Below, in pieces: positions 27,500 through 36,772 of a stretch of 64,000 nt of DNA. Below the pieces are notes generated by a model. That model did not search any database, was not told where the DNA came from, and saw nothing but the letters and a program-made list of their open reading frames with translations. The stretch lies in contig NZ_CP013747.1 of NCBI RefSeq assembly GCF_001484605.1, positions 1,798,001 through 1,862,000 of the forward strand, given 5' to 3'. This DNA is from Pseudarthrobacter sulfonivorans. Its GTDB lineage: Bacteria > Actinomycetota > Actinomycetes > Actinomycetales > Micrococcaceae. Numbering within the stretch: the stretch's first letter is position 1; every line of letters begins with the position of its first letter. The translations under genes and the position numbers were made by a program.

Positions 27500-27569
27500 T
27501 GTGGTTCTTTCCTCTGGTTGCGTGGTCTTTGATTGTCGGGTCCCTGGTGGTCAGGCTACCTGAACTATG

Positions 27570-27598
27570 GGCGCTGCATAGCGCCGGTGGGCCACCGG
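27570..27598. promoter_or_regulatory. Two abutting perfect palindromes between citA-like and tctC genes
   Basis: GGCGCT-GCAT-AGCGCC (27570-27585) directly followed by CCGGTGG-G-CCACCGG (27584-27598). Both arms are perfect. They lie about 70 bp upstream of the kinase start and 120 bp upstream of tctC, in the shared 221-bp divergent control region, and are candidate regulator sites or transcript hairpins. CitB-family sites are usually AT-rich, so another regulator is possible. Confidence 0.5.
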
Positions 27599-27720
27599 AA
27601 ACGTGAACGCAATGAACTTAACTTTCTCTGCGTACACAAGAGTGATGCCCGTCACTTCGGGGCCTAGCATCGGATCACCAGTCAGTTTCTTGCTGATCAG
27701 ATTTAGAGAAGAGGAACACC

Positions 27721-28731
27721 ATGCGCCAGATCCGCGCATTGCGAATTGCCGCCGTCGCCGCCGGCATCGCCCTGATGGCCACCGGCTGCGGTGCCACCGG
27801 GAAGAGCTCTACTGACGGAGCCAGCTCCGGCGCCCCCGCCGGCCCGCTGACCGGGCTCCAGATCATGGTCCCCAACACTGCAGGCGGCGGCTACGACACC
27901 ACCGCCCGCGTGGCGGCCAAAGTCCTCGAAGACGAGAAAATCGCCACGAACCCCGAGGTCTTCAATCTCGCCGGCGCCGGCGGAACCGTGGGCTTGGCCC
28001 GCATCGTCAACGAAAAGGGCAACGGCGACCTCACCATGCTTATGGGCCTGGGCGTGGTGGGCGCGAGCTACACCAACAAGTCCGAGTCCAAGCTGACGGC
28101 CACCACCCCCCTGGCCCGGCTCATCGAAGAACCCGGCGCCATCATGGTCAACAAGGATTCGCCCTACAAAACCATCGATGACCTGGTCACCGCCTGGAAG
28201 GCTGACCCGGGTTCCATCAGCGTTGGCGGCGGGTCCTCCCCCGGCGGCCCTGACCACCTGCTGCCCATGCAGTTGGCCGGAGCCCTGGGCATCGACGCCA
28301 CCAAGGTGAACTTCGTGTCCTACGACGGCGGTGGAGACCTCCTCCCGGCCATCCTGGGCAACAAGGTGGGCTTCGCGGCCTCCGGTGCAGGCGAATACCT
28401 CAAGCAGATCGAATCCGGTGCGGTCCGCGTCCTCGCGACCAGCGGCGAGAAGCGGCTCGACGGCGTGGACGCTCCCACGCTCAAGGAATCCAACATCGAC
28501 CTGGTGTTCACCAACTGGCGCGGCATCGTAGCCCCTCCGGGCATCACCGACGCTGACAAGGCCAAGCTGATCGCGGCACTCGAAAAGATGCACGGCACGG
28601 CCGCCTGGAAGGAAGCCCTGAAGACCAACAGCTGGAGCGACGCCTTCATCACCGGCGCCGAGTTCGAAAGCTTCCTGGCCGAGCAGGACAAGCGGGTGGC
28701 GGACGTCCTCACGAAGCTTGGCCTGGCGTGA
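27721..28731 (+). CDS. tctC: Tripartite tricarboxylate transporter substrate-binding protein
   Basis: A 336-residue lipoprotein of the TctC/BugT family. Lipobox GIALMATGC at about residue 24 anchors it outside the membrane. Family motifs are 'MVPNTAGGGYDTTARVAA', 'NLAGAGGTVGLARIVNEKGNG' and 'NWRGIVAPPGI'. It captures citrate or another tricarboxylate and passes it to TctAB. AGAGG lies just before the ATG. Its stop overlaps the tctB GTG start by 4 bases. It is divergent from a CitA/CitB two-component system that probably controls it. Confidence 0.95.
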   Translation: MRQIRALRIAAVAAGIALMATGCGATGKSSTDGASSGAPAGPLTGLQIMVPNTAGGGYDTTARVAAKVLEDEKIATNPEVFNLAGAGGTVGLARIVNEKGNGDLTMLMGLGVVGASYTNKSESKLTATTPLARLIEEPGAIMVNKDSPYKTIDDLVTAWKADPGSISVGGGSSPGGPDHLLPMQLAGALGIDATKVNFVSYDGGGDLLPAILGNKVGFAASGAGEYLKQIESGAVRVLATSGEKRLDGVDAPTLKESNIDLVFTNWRGIVAPPGITDADKAKLIAALEKMHGTAAWKEALKTNSWSDAFITGAEFESFLAEQDKRVADVLTKLGLA

Positions 28732-29240
28732 GCTCCTCACCAACTCTGGCCTCACGGCTCAAAGGCCGCTCCGAGCTGGGGGTTGCCCTCCTGCTCGGGG
28801 CGGCCGGGGCCCTGGTCATCTGGGATGCAACCCGCATCGGTACCACCTACTCCCAGTCTGATCCCGTAGGACCTAAGACCTTGCCGTTCATCGTGGGCGG
28901 CCTGCTGCTGGTCTGCGCCGTCATGCTGGCCGTCAACGTACTCCGCGGCGGCAAAGGCGAGGCGGAAGGCGGCGAGGACGTGGACCTTTCCCACCCCGCC
29001 GACTGGAAGACGGTCCTGCCGCTCGCAGGCGCCTTCATCGCGAACATCCTGCTGATCGACTGGGCCGGCTGGGTCATCTCCGGCACCATCCTGTTCTGGG
29101 GCAGCGTCTGGGCACTGGGCGGCCGGAACTACATCCGCGACGGACTCATCTCGGTGGCAATGTCCCTCCTGACCTTTTACGGCTTCTACCTTGGCCTTGG
29201 CATTAACCTGCCCGCCGGCCTCCTGGAAGGGATTCTCTGA
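28728..29240 (+). CDS. tctB: Tripartite tricarboxylate transporter TctB family protein
   Basis: A 170-residue small membrane subunit with four predicted helices ([80 protein letters not shown]). Its sequence '[20 protein letters not shown]' is the usual TctB loop. GTG start overlapping tctC, stop overlapping the tctA ATG by one base: strict translational coupling. It pairs with TctA in the cytoplasmic membrane. Confidence 0.94.
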   Translation: MSSSPTLASRLKGRSELGVALLLGAAGALVIWDATRIGTTYSQSDPVGPKTLPFIVGGLLLVCAVMLAVNVLRGGKGEAEGGEDVDLSHPADWKTVLPLAGAFIANILLIDWAGWVISGTILFWGSVWALGGRNYIRDGLISVAMSLLTFYGFYLGLGINLPAGLLEGIL

Positions 29241-30853
29241 TGGATGTCTTCTCCTCACTGATGGACGGCTTTGCCACCGCCCTCACCCCCATGAATTTCC
29301 TCTACGCCGTGATCGGCGTCGTCCTGGGTACCGCCGTCGGCGTCCTCCCGGGCCTCGGCCCGGCCATGACCGTTGCGCTCCTGCTTCCGGTCACGTACGC
29401 CCTGGAACCCACCAGCGCCTTCATCATGTTCGCCGGCATCTACTACGGCGGCATGTACGGCGGCTCCACGACCTCCATCCTGCTTAATACGCCGGGTGAA
29501 TCGTCGTCGGTGGTCACGGCCATCGAAGGCAACAAGATGGCGAAAGCCGGCAGGGCCGCGCAGGCACTGGCGACGGCGGCCATCGGCTCCTTCGTGGCCG
29601 GCACCATCGGCACCGCCCTCCTGGCAGTCTGCGCTCCGATCGTGGTGGAGTTCGCCATCAGCCTGGGCGCCCCCAGCTACTTCGCGATCATGGTGCTCGC
29701 CCTGCTGGCGGTCACCGCGGTCCTCGGTTCCTCGCGCCTTCGGGGCTTCGCGTCCCTGGGCCTTGGCCTCGCCATCGGTCTGGTGGGCCTGGACGTGGTC
29801 ACGGGCCAGGCCCGGCTCACGTTCGGCGTACCGCTCCTGGCTGATGGCCTGGACATCGTGGTGGTTGCGGTGGCTATCTTCGCCGTGGGCGAGGCGCTGT
29901 GGGTTGCCGCGCACCTGCGCCGCACACCCCTGCAGGTCATCCCCGTGGGACGTCCGTGGATGGGCAAAAAGGACTGGAAACGGTCCTGGAAACCCTGGCT
30001 CCGCGGCACCGCTTTCGGCTTCCCGTTCGGCGCACTTCCTGCCGGCGGAGCCGAGATCCCCACGTTCCTCTCCTATGTCACCGAGAAGAAGCTCAGCAAG
30101 CACCCAGAGGAGTTCGGCAAGGGCGCCATCGAGGGCGTGGCCGGTCCGGAAGCAGCCAACAACGCTGCCGCGGCCGGCACTCTGACCCCCATGCTGGCCC
30201 TGGGCCTGCCCACCAACGCCACGGCTGCGGTAATGCTGGCAGCCTTCACGCAATACGGCATCCAGCCGGGACCGCAGCTGTTCGAGAGCCAGGGACCGCT
30301 GGTGTGGGCCCTCATCGCGAGCCTCTTCATTGGCAACTTCCTGCTCCTGATCATCAACCTGCCCCTGGCACCGTTGTGGGCCAAGCTCCTGCAGATCCCG
30401 CGGCCCTACCTGTATGCCGGCATCCTGTTCTTCGCCACGCTGGGCGCCTACTCGGTGAATCTGCAGGCGTTCGATCTGGTGCTCCTGCTGGCGCTCGGCG
30501 CGCTTGGCTTCATGATGCGGCGGTTCGGACTTCCCGTCCTGCCGCTCATCCTCGGAGTCATCCTCGGACCGCGCATCGAAAAGCAGCTCCGCCAGACGCT
30601 GCAGCTCAGCGCCGGCGACCCCGCCGGCCTTTGGAGTGAGCCGATCGCCGTCGGCATCTACATCATCATCGCCCTCATCCTCCTGTGGCCGCTGCTGTTC
30701 AAGCTGATCCGCCGGAACCGGCCGGCAGCAGTGCCGGCAGGGGTGCCCGCCACCCGCTCCGGCGCATCCGAACCGACGGATGCCTCGGGTGGCAGCGCCA
30801 GCCATGGCAGCCACCGTGCCACCACTGGCGGCGACGGGGACGGCGACGGCTAA
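29240..30853 (+). CDS. tctA: Tripartite tricarboxylate transporter permease TctA
   Basis: A 537-residue permease with 11-12 membrane segments. The TctA signatures '[20 protein letters not shown]' and '[24 protein letters not shown]' in the first half, and '[22 protein letters not shown]' and '[21 protein letters not shown]' in the second, are intact. A ~35-residue Ser/Gly/Ala-rich C-terminal tail (repeated Gly-Asp) is extra compared with most TctA. Final gene of tctCBA; a USP gene follows 102 bp later. Confidence 0.95.
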   Translation: MDVFSSLMDGFATALTPMNFLYAVIGVVLGTAVGVLPGLGPAMTVALLLPVTYALEPTSAFIMFAGIYYGGMYGGSTTSILLNTPGESSSVVTAIEGNKMAKAGRAAQALATAAIGSFVAGTIGTALLAVCAPIVVEFAISLGAPSYFAIMVLALLAVTAVLGSSRLRGFASLGLGLAIGLVGLDVVTGQARLTFGVPLLADGLDIVVVAVAIFAVGEALWVAAHLRRTPLQVIPVGRPWMGKKDWKRSWKPWLRGTAFGFPFGALPAGGAEIPTFLSYVTEKKLSKHPEEFGKGAIEGVAGPEAANNAAAAGTLTPMLALGLPTNATAAVMLAAFTQYGIQPGPQLFESQGPLVWALIASLFIGNFLLLIINLPLAPLWAKLLQIPRPYLYAGILFFATLGAYSVNLQAFDLVLLLALGALGFMMRRFGLPVLPLILGVILGPRIEKQLRQTLQLSAGDPAGLWSEPIAVGIYIIIALILLWPLLFKLIRRNRPAAVPAGVPATRSGASEPTDASGGSASHGSHRATTGGDGDGDG

Positions 30854-30955
30854 CCAGTCGGCTACCCGGTCCTGGCATCCGCCCGGCATCCGCCCCGCCC
30901 CGTCCCCGCATCCGCGCCGCAGCAGAAGATCAACTGACAGAAAAGAGGTACAGCC

Positions 30956-31357
30956 ATGACGATTGTGGTGGGATACGTCCCTACCCCGGAGGGCGAAGCA
31001 GCCCTGGCCCAGGCCATCGCCGAGGCCAGGAAGAGCAACACCACCCTGCTGGTCATCAACTCCTCCAAGGGTGATGCCCTGGTGGACAACCGGTACGCCC
31101 AGGAGTCCGAAATGCAGGGCATCGAGGCGCGCCTGGCCGCCCACGGGATCGACCACGTGATCAAGCAGCCGGTCCGCGGCCACGATGCCGCAGCGGAGGT
31201 TCTTGATGCCGCGGAGGAGCACAACGCCGAGCTCATCGTGATCGGGCTGCGCCGCCGCAGCCCGGTGGGCAAACTGATCATGGGCAGCACGTCGCAGCGG
31301 ATCCTGCTCGAGGCTGATTGTCCAGTGTTGGCCGTCAAAGCGGGCATGGCGGGCTGA
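30956..31357 (+). CDS. Single-domain universal stress protein
   Basis: A 133-residue Usp protein. It starts with the strand MTIVVGYVPTPEGEAALAQA and ends with the nucleotide-binding motif GLRRRSPVGKLIMGSTSQRI, giving G-2x..G-9x-G(S/T) with Arg substitutions in the first part. Residue choice suggests ATP binding is possible. AAGAGG sits upstream of the ATG. It follows tctA by ~100 bp and precedes a long terminator-like hairpin, so it may be cotranscribed with tctCBA. Confidence 0.92.
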   Translation: MTIVVGYVPTPEGEAALAQAIAEARKSNTTLLVINSSKGDALVDNRYAQESEMQGIEARLAAHGIDHVIKQPVRGHDAAAEVLDAAEEHNAELIVIGLRRRSPVGKLIMGSTSQRILLEADCPVLAVKAGMAG

Positions 31358-31374
31358 TCCGGGCACCACCTTCT

Positions 31375-31439
31375 ATCCGAAGTTTGTTCGCGGGACCCCG
31401 CCCTGACGGTGTGGTCCGGCGAACAAGCTTCGGATTTTT
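31375..31439 (+). terminator. Long hairpin terminator after tct-usp
   Basis: A large stem: ATCCGAAG followed by TTGTTCGC (31375-31391) pairs with GCGAACAA followed by CTTCGGAT (31419-31435), with inner GGGACC/GGTCC pairing too. The right arm runs directly into TTTTT. It ends transcription of the tctCBA-usp genes. Confidence 0.85.
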
Positions 31440-31468
31440 GGCGTCTGGGCGCACGAAACAGCAGTCAT

Positions 31469-31498
31469 CTGACATCCTAGGTCCTGTATCCGATACAG
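31469..31498 (+). promoter_or_regulatory. Promoter with embedded palindrome upstream of the 85-aa gene
   Basis: CTGACA (31469-31474) and GATACA (31492-31497) are spaced by 17 bases, a fair sigma-70-type promoter. The perfect palindrome CTGTATC-C-GATACAG (31484-31498) covers the -10 region. A repressor of the GntR type (TGTATnnnATACA-like sites) would block this promoter, but no such regulator is adjacent. It lies about 42 bp upstream of the ATG at 31540. Confidence 0.6.
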
Positions 31499-31539
31499 TG
31501 GATCGAGCCGTTTGGCACGAGACACAGAAAGTTCGGCAC

Positions 31540-31797
31540 ATGACTACAGCATTTTTGGAACGCCCCCTGGCCGCCGTGGCGGCCGTCGAAGCCGCGGCTT
31601 CCCTGTCCATCGACCTGCAGTTTTCCACAGCGCACGACGTGCACGAAGGACTGGACAACGCTGTTGCCACGCTGATCGAGCCGGCAAGAGAAGCCGCCTG
31701 CGGCATCCTTGTTACGCGCCTGCGCCCGGGACGCTTCACCGTTGCCCTGGACGAGTCGGTCCCCTTTGGTGAAACGTACGAAAGCATTGCGGCCTGA
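31540..31797 (+). CDS. Small hypothetical protein (85 aa)
   Basis: The ATG at 31540 gives MTTAFLERPLAAVAAVEAAA, followed by 'LDNAVATLIEPAREAACGIL' and a basic strand 'TRLRPGRFTVALDESVPFG'. I do not recognise the family; it has the look of small actinobacterial orphan proteins with an alpha-beta fold and no membrane segment. An upstream extension of 74 codons exists in the open frame but overlaps the terminator and promoter, so it is rejected. It has its own promoter and a terminator behind it. Confidence 0.65.
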   Translation: MTTAFLERPLAAVAAVEAAASLSIDLQFSTAHDVHEGLDNAVATLIEPAREAACGILVTRLRPGRFTVALDESVPFGETYESIAA

Positions 31798-31857
31798 GCT
31801 GATTCGGCCCTGGATCCGGGCTTCGATCGATGCTTCGATCCAGCCCGCGATCCACGC

Positions 31858-31900
31858 AAAGAGTCCCCACCTTCCGGTAACGGAAGGCGGGGACTCTTTG
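31858..31900. terminator. Bidirectional terminator hairpin
   Basis: AAAGAGTCCCC-A-CCTTCCG / CGGAAGG-C-GGGGACTCTTT around loop GTAA, with one A-C mismatch. A-rich on one side and T-rich on the other, so it can serve both the 85-aa gene (plus) and the converging small gene (minus). Confidence 0.82.
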
Positions 31901-31918
31901 CTATTTGGTCTTGTGTTC

Positions 31919-32155
31919 CTAACTCCTGCGGACTTCTACACCGTCGGATTTAAGGAAAAGTTCCTTTTCTGACGGAGTGGCCGGCACGAGCCACAGCACG
32001 TTCCCGCTCTGCGATACTTCTTCCACTTCGCCCGCCGCAATGACGTGCGCGTGTTTGATGATTTCCACCCGGTCCCCGGCTTTGAGCGTTCCCCACTCCG
32101 AGATGGTGGCCGAGTGGACATTGCGCCTCGACAGGACAGCCCCACGTGCTTTCAT
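31919..32155 (-). CDS. Small hypothetical protein with SH3-like segment (78 aa)
   Basis: From ATG 32155: MKARGAVLSRRNVHSATISE, then 'LKAGDRVEIIKHAHVIAAGEVEEVSQSGNVLWLV', a repetitive beta pattern like small SH3/KOW folds. A GTG start at 32191 would add 12 residues (MAQDVYKGVVVQ) but its GAGG is only 2 bases away, so the ATG is preferred though not certain. No known family was recognised. The TACTACAC direct repeats upstream (32207-32234) may control it. Confidence 0.6.
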   Translation of the reverse strand: MKARGAVLSRRNVHSATISEWGTLKAGDRVEIIKHAHVIAAGEVEEVSQSGNVLWLVPATPSEKELFLKSDGVEVRRS

Positions 32156-32206
32156 TTGAACTACTACCCCTTTGTATACGTCCTGCGCCACAGCCTCTTT
32201 GATGTG

Positions 32207-32234
32207 ACTTTTACTACACCTTCAGTTCTACTAC
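32207..32234 (-). promoter_or_regulatory. TACTACAC direct repeat pair upstream of the small gene
   Basis: TTTTACTACAC at 32207-32217 and TTCTACTACAC at 32224-32234 form two direct repeats with a 17-bp period; on the minus strand they read GTGTAGTAaaa and GTGTAGTAgaa. A further GTAGTAGTT lies near 32150-32160. A 17-bp spacing places them on nearly the same helix phase as ~1.6 turns, so cooperative binding is uncertain. Possible operator for the small gene. Confidence 0.4.
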
Positions 32235-32316
32235 ACTTCCCGGCGTCGAATTGTTCGTGTTGCACCATATTTCGACATTGGGCGAATTTCTCGGCAGGAC
32301 CGAAGGATATTCCCGC

Positions 32317-33909
32317 TCAGGCAAGAATTCCGACGGCGGATTCGGCGGCTGCCCGGACCCTTCCTGAGGCAACCAGACGGTCAGCTGCCTCCAGCTCCGG
32401 CGACAGGAACCGGTCGGTTCCCGGGCCTTCGACGACGGACCGCAGCACCCCGATCACGGCAGCGCCTGCCGGGCCGGGGGTGAGCTGTCCGTCGGACAGC
32501 TGCGTCCGCATGTCGATGGCACGGGCGCTCGTCACCAGTTCGATGGCCAGGACGCGGCGAAGGTTCTCCACGGCCTTGCGGAGCTTTCGGGCCGCGTGCC
32601 AGCCCATGGACACGTGGTCCTCCTGCATGGCGGAGCTGGGAATGGAATCCACCGACGCCGGGACGGCCAGGCGCTTGTTCTCCGAGACCAGCCCGGCCTG
32701 CGTGTACTGGGCGATCATCAGGCCCGAGTCGACACCCGGATCCGCGGCCAGGAACGCCGGCAGCCCATGCGAACGCGCCGGGTCCAGCATCCGGTCCGTG
32801 CGGCGCTCGGCGATGGAGCTGAGGTCCGCAACGGCAATGGCCAGGAAATCGAGCACGTAAGCCACGGGTGCGCCGTGGAAGTTGCCGTTGGAGCTCACCC
32901 GACCGTCCGGCAGGACTACAGGGTTATCGATCGCCGCTGCGAGCTCACGGGATGCCACCAGGGCGGCGTAGTCAACGGTGTCCCGCGCGGCGCCGGCCAC
33001 CTGGGGTGCGCAGCGCAGCGAGTAGGCGTCTTGGACTTTGGAATCCCCCACGCGGTGCGAGGCCACGATCGGCGAGTTCGACAGTACGCGCAGCATGTTG
33101 TCTGCGCTGGCGGCCTGGCCGGGATGCGGACGCAGCGCCGCGTGCAGCTCGGGCAGGAAGACCTGGTCTGTACCGAGCAGGGCCTCGACGCTGAGCGCGG
33201 CGGTGATGTCCGCCGTCGTGAGCAGCTGGCGAAGGTCTGCGATGGCCATCAGGAGCATGCCGAGCATTCCCTCAGTGCCGTTGACCAGCGCCAGGCCTTC
33301 CTTCTCTGCGAGGGTGACCGGTTCGATGCCGTGCCCGGCCAGGAGCTCGGCGACAGGTGCCTCATCCCGCCCGCCGTACGTCACGCCGTCGGGCCCTTCC
33401 GCCTGGCCCTCGCCCATCAGCACCAGGGCGCAGTGGGACAGCGGGGCGAGGTCGCCGGAGCAGCCGAGCGAGCCGAATTCGCGGACCACCGGTGTGATGC
33501 CGGCGTTGAGAACGTCCACCATGGTCTGCAGGACGACGGGGCGGACGCCGGTGCGGCCGGAGGCCAGGGTCTTGGCGCGCAGGAACATGATGCCGCGGAC
33601 CACCTCGCGTTCCACGGCCGGGCCCATGCCGGCGGCGTGGCTGCGGATCAGCGATTTCTGCAGCTGGGTGCGCAGCTCGCCGGGGATGTGCCGGTTGGCC
33701 AGCGCGCCGAAGCCGGTGGAAATGCCGTAGGCGGGGGTCTCGCTGTGCGCGAGTTCGTCGATGTGCGCGCGGACCTTCGCCACCGTGTCCAGCGCCTCCT
33801 GGGCGATGGTCACCTGGGCGTTGTGACGGGCGACGGCGACAACGTCCTCGGGCGTGACGCCGCTGGAGCCGAGGGTGACGGTGAGCGGTGAGTGGGTTGT
33901 GATCGTCAC
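32317..33909 (-). CDS. hutH: Histidine ammonia-lyase
   Basis: A 530-residue HAL from GTG 33909 ([11 protein letters not shown]), coupled to hutU by a GTGA overlap. It converts histidine to urocanate, the first step of histidine use. 'YGISTGFG' (61-68) and the MIO-forming triad region [17 protein letters not shown] are clear. The triad reads Cys150-Ser151-Gly152 instead of the classic Ala-Ser-Gly; Cys at this position is common, to my knowledge, in actinobacterial HALs, so the cofactor is probably still formed. Later motifs include '[18 protein letters not shown]' and '[20 protein letters not shown]'. The open frame upstream of 33909 belongs to a shadow of hutU. Confidence 0.96.
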   Translation of the reverse strand: MTITTHSPLTVTLGSSGVTPEDVVAVARHNAQVTIAQEALDTVAKVRAHIDELAHSETPAYGISTGFGALANRHIPGELRTQLQKSLIRSHAAGMGPAVEREVVRGIMFLRAKTLASGRTGVRPVVLQTMVDVLNAGITPVVREFGSLGCSGDLAPLSHCALVLMGEGQAEGPDGVTYGGRDEAPVAELLAGHGIEPVTLAEKEGLALVNGTEGMLGMLLMAIADLRQLLTTADITAALSVEALLGTDQVFLPELHAALRPHPGQAASADNMLRVLSNSPIVASHRVGDSKVQDAYSLRCAPQVAGAARDTVDYAALVASRELAAAIDNPVVLPDGRVSSNGNFHGAPVAYVLDFLAIAVADLSSIAERRTDRMLDPARSHGLPAFLAADPGVDSGLMIAQYTQAGLVSENKRLAVPASVDSIPSSAMQEDHVSMGWHAARKLRKAVENLRRVLAIELVTSARAIDMRTQLSDGQLTPGPAGAAVIGVLRSVVEGPGTDRFLSPELEAADRLVASGRVRAAAESAVGILA

Positions 33910-35609
33910 TTTGTGATTCCTTCTTGCATGGGGATGCGGACGCCGCGTTCTTTGGCGACGTCGGTGGCGCGGTTGTAGCCGGCGTCGGCGTGGCGGATGA
34001 CGCCCATGCCGGGGTCGTTGGTGAGGAGGCGTTCGAGTTTCTGCGCGGCGAGGTCGGTGCCGTCGGCGACGGAGACCTGGCCGGCGTGGATGGAGCGGCC
34101 GATGCCGACGCCGCCGCCGTGGTGGATCGAGACCCAGGTGGCGCCGGAGGCGGTGTTGAGCAGGGCGTTGAGCAGCGGCCAGTCCGCGATCGCGTCGGAG
34201 CCGTCGGCCATGGCCTCGGTCTCCCGGTACGGGGAGGCGACGGAGCCGGAGTCGAGGTGGTCGCGGCCGATCACGATGGGCGCTTTGACCTTGCCGTCCT
34301 TGACGAGCTGGTTGAACAGCAGGCCGGCCTTGGCGCGGTCGCCGTAGCCGAGCCAGCAGATCCGGGCCGGCAGGCCTTCGAACTCCACGCGTTCCTGGGC
34401 GGCGTCGATCCAGCGGTGCAGGTGCTTGTTCTCGGGGAAGAGTTCCTTGATGGCCTTGTCCGTGACCGCGATGTCCTCCGGGTCTCCGGAGAGCGCGACC
34501 CAGCGGAACGGGCCCAGACCCTCGCAGAAGAGTGGGCGGATGTAGGCCGGGACGAAGCCGGGGAATTCGAAGGCGCGGGTGTAGCCGCCCGTGCGGGCCT
34601 CGTCGCGGATGGAGTTGCCGTAGTCGAAGACCTCGGCGCCGGCGTCCTGGAACTCCACCATGGCCTGGACGTGCTTCGCCATGGAGGCCTGGGCCTTCTT
34701 GGTGAAGCCTTCGGGGTCGGCGGCGGCCTCGGTGTGCCATTCCTGGACCGTGATGCCTTCGGGCAGGTAGGACAGCGGGTCGTGGGCGGAGGTCTGGTCC
34801 GTGACGATATCGACCGTGAGCTCGCCCGCACGGTGGCGGCGCAGTATCTCGGGGAAAACCTCGGCGGCGTTCCCGACGTAGCCCACGGACCAGCCGCGGC
34901 GATCTTCCTTGGCCGCCAGGACCTTCGCGATCGCCGTGTCGAGGTCGGTTTCGACCTCGTCGAGGTAGCGTTTGCCGGCGCGGCGGCGCAGGTGGCTTTC
35001 GTCGACGTCGACGATCAGGCAGGCGCCCTCGTTCAGGGTGACCGCGAGCGGCTGGGCACCGCCCATGCCGCCGCACCCGCCCGTGAGGGTCAGGGTCCCT
35101 GCGAGGGTGCCGTCCTGGTCCCCGGTGAGTTTGCGGGCGATCGCGGCGAAGGTCTCGAAGGTGCCCTGCAGGATGCCCTGGGTGCCGATGTAGATCCAGG
35201 ACCCGGCAGTCATCTGGCCGTACATCATCAGGCCCTCGGCCTCGAGCCGGCGGAACTCGGGCCAGTTGGCCCAGTCGCCCACGAGGTTGGAGTTCGCCAG
35301 CAGCACCCGCGGCGCCCATTCGTTGGTCCGGAACACACCGACCGGCTTGCCGGACTGGACCAGGAGGGTCTCGTCCTTCTCCATGGTCTCCAGGGTGCGG
35401 GTGATCGCATCGAACGCGGCCCAACTGCGGACGGCACGGCCGGTCCCGCCGTAAACCACCAGATCATCCGGGCGCTCCGCGACCTCGGGATCCAGGTTGT
35501 TCATCAGCATCCGCAGCGGGGCTTCGGTCTGCCAGCTCTTGGCGGTGAGCACGGTGCCGCGGGCAGCTTTGACCGGGCGGGCACCGGTAGTGAAATCGGC
35601 GGGTGCCAT
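33906..35609 (-). CDS. hutU: Urocanate hydratase
   Basis: A 567-residue urocanase from ATG 35609 ([19 protein letters not shown]), with AGGAG 6 bases upstream. It hydrates urocanate to imidazolone propionate, the second step of histidine degradation, with tightly bound NAD. Motifs include '[20 protein letters not shown]', the Gly-rich NAD segment '[20 protein letters not shown]' and '[12 protein letters not shown]'. An upstream extension to 35747 would cover the IclR-type operator at 35721 and is rejected. hutI and hutG were not found in this window. Confidence 0.96.
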   Translation of the reverse strand: MAPADFTTGARPVKAARGTVLTAKSWQTEAPLRMLMNNLDPEVAERPDDLVVYGGTGRAVRSWAAFDAITRTLETMEKDETLLVQSGKPVGVFRTNEWAPRVLLANSNLVGDWANWPEFRRLEAEGLMMYGQMTAGSWIYIGTQGILQGTFETFAAIARKLTGDQDGTLAGTLTLTGGCGGMGGAQPLAVTLNEGACLIVDVDESHLRRRAGKRYLDEVETDLDTAIAKVLAAKEDRRGWSVGYVGNAAEVFPEILRRHRAGELTVDIVTDQTSAHDPLSYLPEGITVQEWHTEAAADPEGFTKKAQASMAKHVQAMVEFQDAGAEVFDYGNSIRDEARTGGYTRAFEFPGFVPAYIRPLFCEGLGPFRWVALSGDPEDIAVTDKAIKELFPENKHLHRWIDAAQERVEFEGLPARICWLGYGDRAKAGLLFNQLVKDGKVKAPIVIGRDHLDSGSVASPYRETEAMADGSDAIADWPLLNALLNTASGATWVSIHHGGGVGIGRSIHAGQVSVADGTDLAAQKLERLLTNDPGMGVIRHADAGYNRATDVAKERGVRIPMQEGITK

Positions 35610-35720
35610 GAGGGGCTCCTTTGTGTTCTGGGCGGGTACGAGGTTCGCAGTGTTGGGAAGAGGTTCTGTATCAACTAAAGCCGTTCCGGGCCGGGCCGGA
35701 CAGGGCTTTCGGAGGGGTGG

Positions 35721-35738
35721 TGTCCGGGATTCCAGACC
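35721..35738. promoter_or_regulatory. Candidate IclR operator upstream of hutU
   Basis: TGTCCGGGATTCCAGACC lies 112-129 bp before the hutU ATG. It shares 10 identical leading bases and the CCNGAC end with sites at 36705 and 36773 in front of the iclR gene. Half-sites TGTCYGGNA form an imperfect inverted repeat. Probable binding site of the adjacent regulator. Confidence 0.72.
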
Positions 35739-35828
35739 ATCCCTCACTCTCGTTGCTCTGTCACTTACGGTCTCTAAAAAGGCGAAATGGGGACGACAAG
35801 TGATAGGGCAAATTGGTGGCGGGCAGCA

Positions 35829-36683
35829 CTACTTGGCAGGGCGGCCGTGGATGCGGACGGAGAGTTCGTCCGCTACTTTCTGGACCCGCGCGGCGAGCGC
35901 CGGCCATTGGTCCGCCGGCAATTTGTCCTCGAGGAACGTGACGGCAACTGCCGCCGTCGGCCATCCCACGTGGTCCGTGACAGCGGCGGCGATCGAGCCG
36001 AAGCCGGGCGTCACCTCACCATGTTCGGTGGCGTAGCCGCGCTGCCTCACTTGGTCCAGGTGCGAGGACAGCGCGGAGTACTTCATGATGGCGCCCTCCA
36101 CCTCATGCCGGGCGGTGAAGGCCTCGGCATTCGGGTAAAGCGCCCGGACCTGCGACTTGGGCAGTGCGGCGAGAATGGCGCGGCCGCTGGCGGTGAGGTG
36201 GCTGGGAAGCCGGACGCCGACGTCGGTCACCAGGGACGGGCGGTTCTTGGCCCGTTCCTCCACGATGTACAGCACGTCGCGGCCATGAAGTACGGCCAGG
36301 TGCGCGCTCTCACCGATGACGTCCACCAGCGACGCCAGCAGCGGCCGGCCCAGGCGGGACAGCGGTTCCTGCCGCGAATACGCCGAGCTCAGCTCGAAGG
36401 CACTGATCCCCAGCCCGTAGCGCTGCTCCTCGTGCAGGTGGAGGACAAAACCGTTCGCCTCCATCACCCCGAGCAGGTGGTAAACGCTGGAGCGCGGCAA
36501 TCCCAAGGACGTGGCAATGCTCGACGCCGCCATCGGCCCCCGCTTCGAGGCCAGCAGCTTGAGGATACGGAGGGTGTTCTCGGCGGCGGGGACTTTGGAC
36601 GTCGCCCTTGGTTCACTGCCCGCCTCAGGCCTGGCTTCCGTGCTCGACACCACTGCACTCGACTCCACTGTGCCCTCCGTCAT
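35829..36683 (-). CDS. IclR family regulator of the hut genes
   Basis: About 284 residues from ATG 36683 (MTEGTVESSAVVSSTEARPE). The wHTH domain begins near residue 35 (AENTLRILKLLASKRGPMAA ... 'LGLPRSSVYHLLGVMEANGF'), followed by the IclR effector domain with 'GLGISAFELSSAY', 'PSLVTDVGVRLPSHLTASGR' and 'GFGSIAAAVTDHVG'. Longer frames up to 36791 would begin inside a candidate operator, so they are rejected. It is transcribed in the same direction as hutUH and probably represses or activates them in response to urocanate; two of three operator copies are in front of its own start. Confidence 0.9.
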   Translation of the reverse strand: MTEGTVESSAVVSSTEARPEAGSEPRATSKVPAAENTLRILKLLASKRGPMAASSIATSLGLPRSSVYHLLGVMEANGFVLHLHEEQRYGLGISAFELSSAYSRQEPLSRLGRPLLASLVDVIGESAHLAVLHGRDVLYIVEERAKNRPSLVTDVGVRLPSHLTASGRAILAALPKSQVRALYPNAEAFTARHEVEGAIMKYSALSSHLDQVRQRGYATEHGEVTPGFGSIAAAVTDHVGWPTAAVAVTFLEDKLPADQWPALAARVQKVADELSVRIHGRPAK

Positions 36684-36704
36684 TTCTCGCGGGGCTCCCG
36701 GCCA

Positions 36705-36722
36705 TGTCCGGGATCCCGTACT
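36705..36722. promoter_or_regulatory. Candidate IclR operator copy 2
   Basis: TGTCCGGGATCCCGTACT, with the perfect 10-bp core palindrome CGGGATCCCG (36709-36718). It shares its first ten bases with the copies at 35721 and 36773 and lies 22-39 bp upstream of the chosen iclR start. Confidence 0.68.
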
Positions 36723-36772
36723 TAACCTTGCGCCCACGACCGGTCCCCTCATGGCCATCAAAACACAGCCAG

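Noticed and set aside
29255..31369. A 704-codon minus-strand open frame opposite tctA and the USP gene
   Set aside because: His/Gln/Asp-rich shadow without motifs; TctA on the plus strand is unmistakable.
32317..35424. A 1035-codon open frame spanning hutH and most of hutU
   Set aside because: Only its C-terminal half (from GTG 33909) is HutH; the first half is a low-complexity Arg/Pro/Gly shadow of hutU in another frame. hutU itself ends inside by a 4-base overlap.
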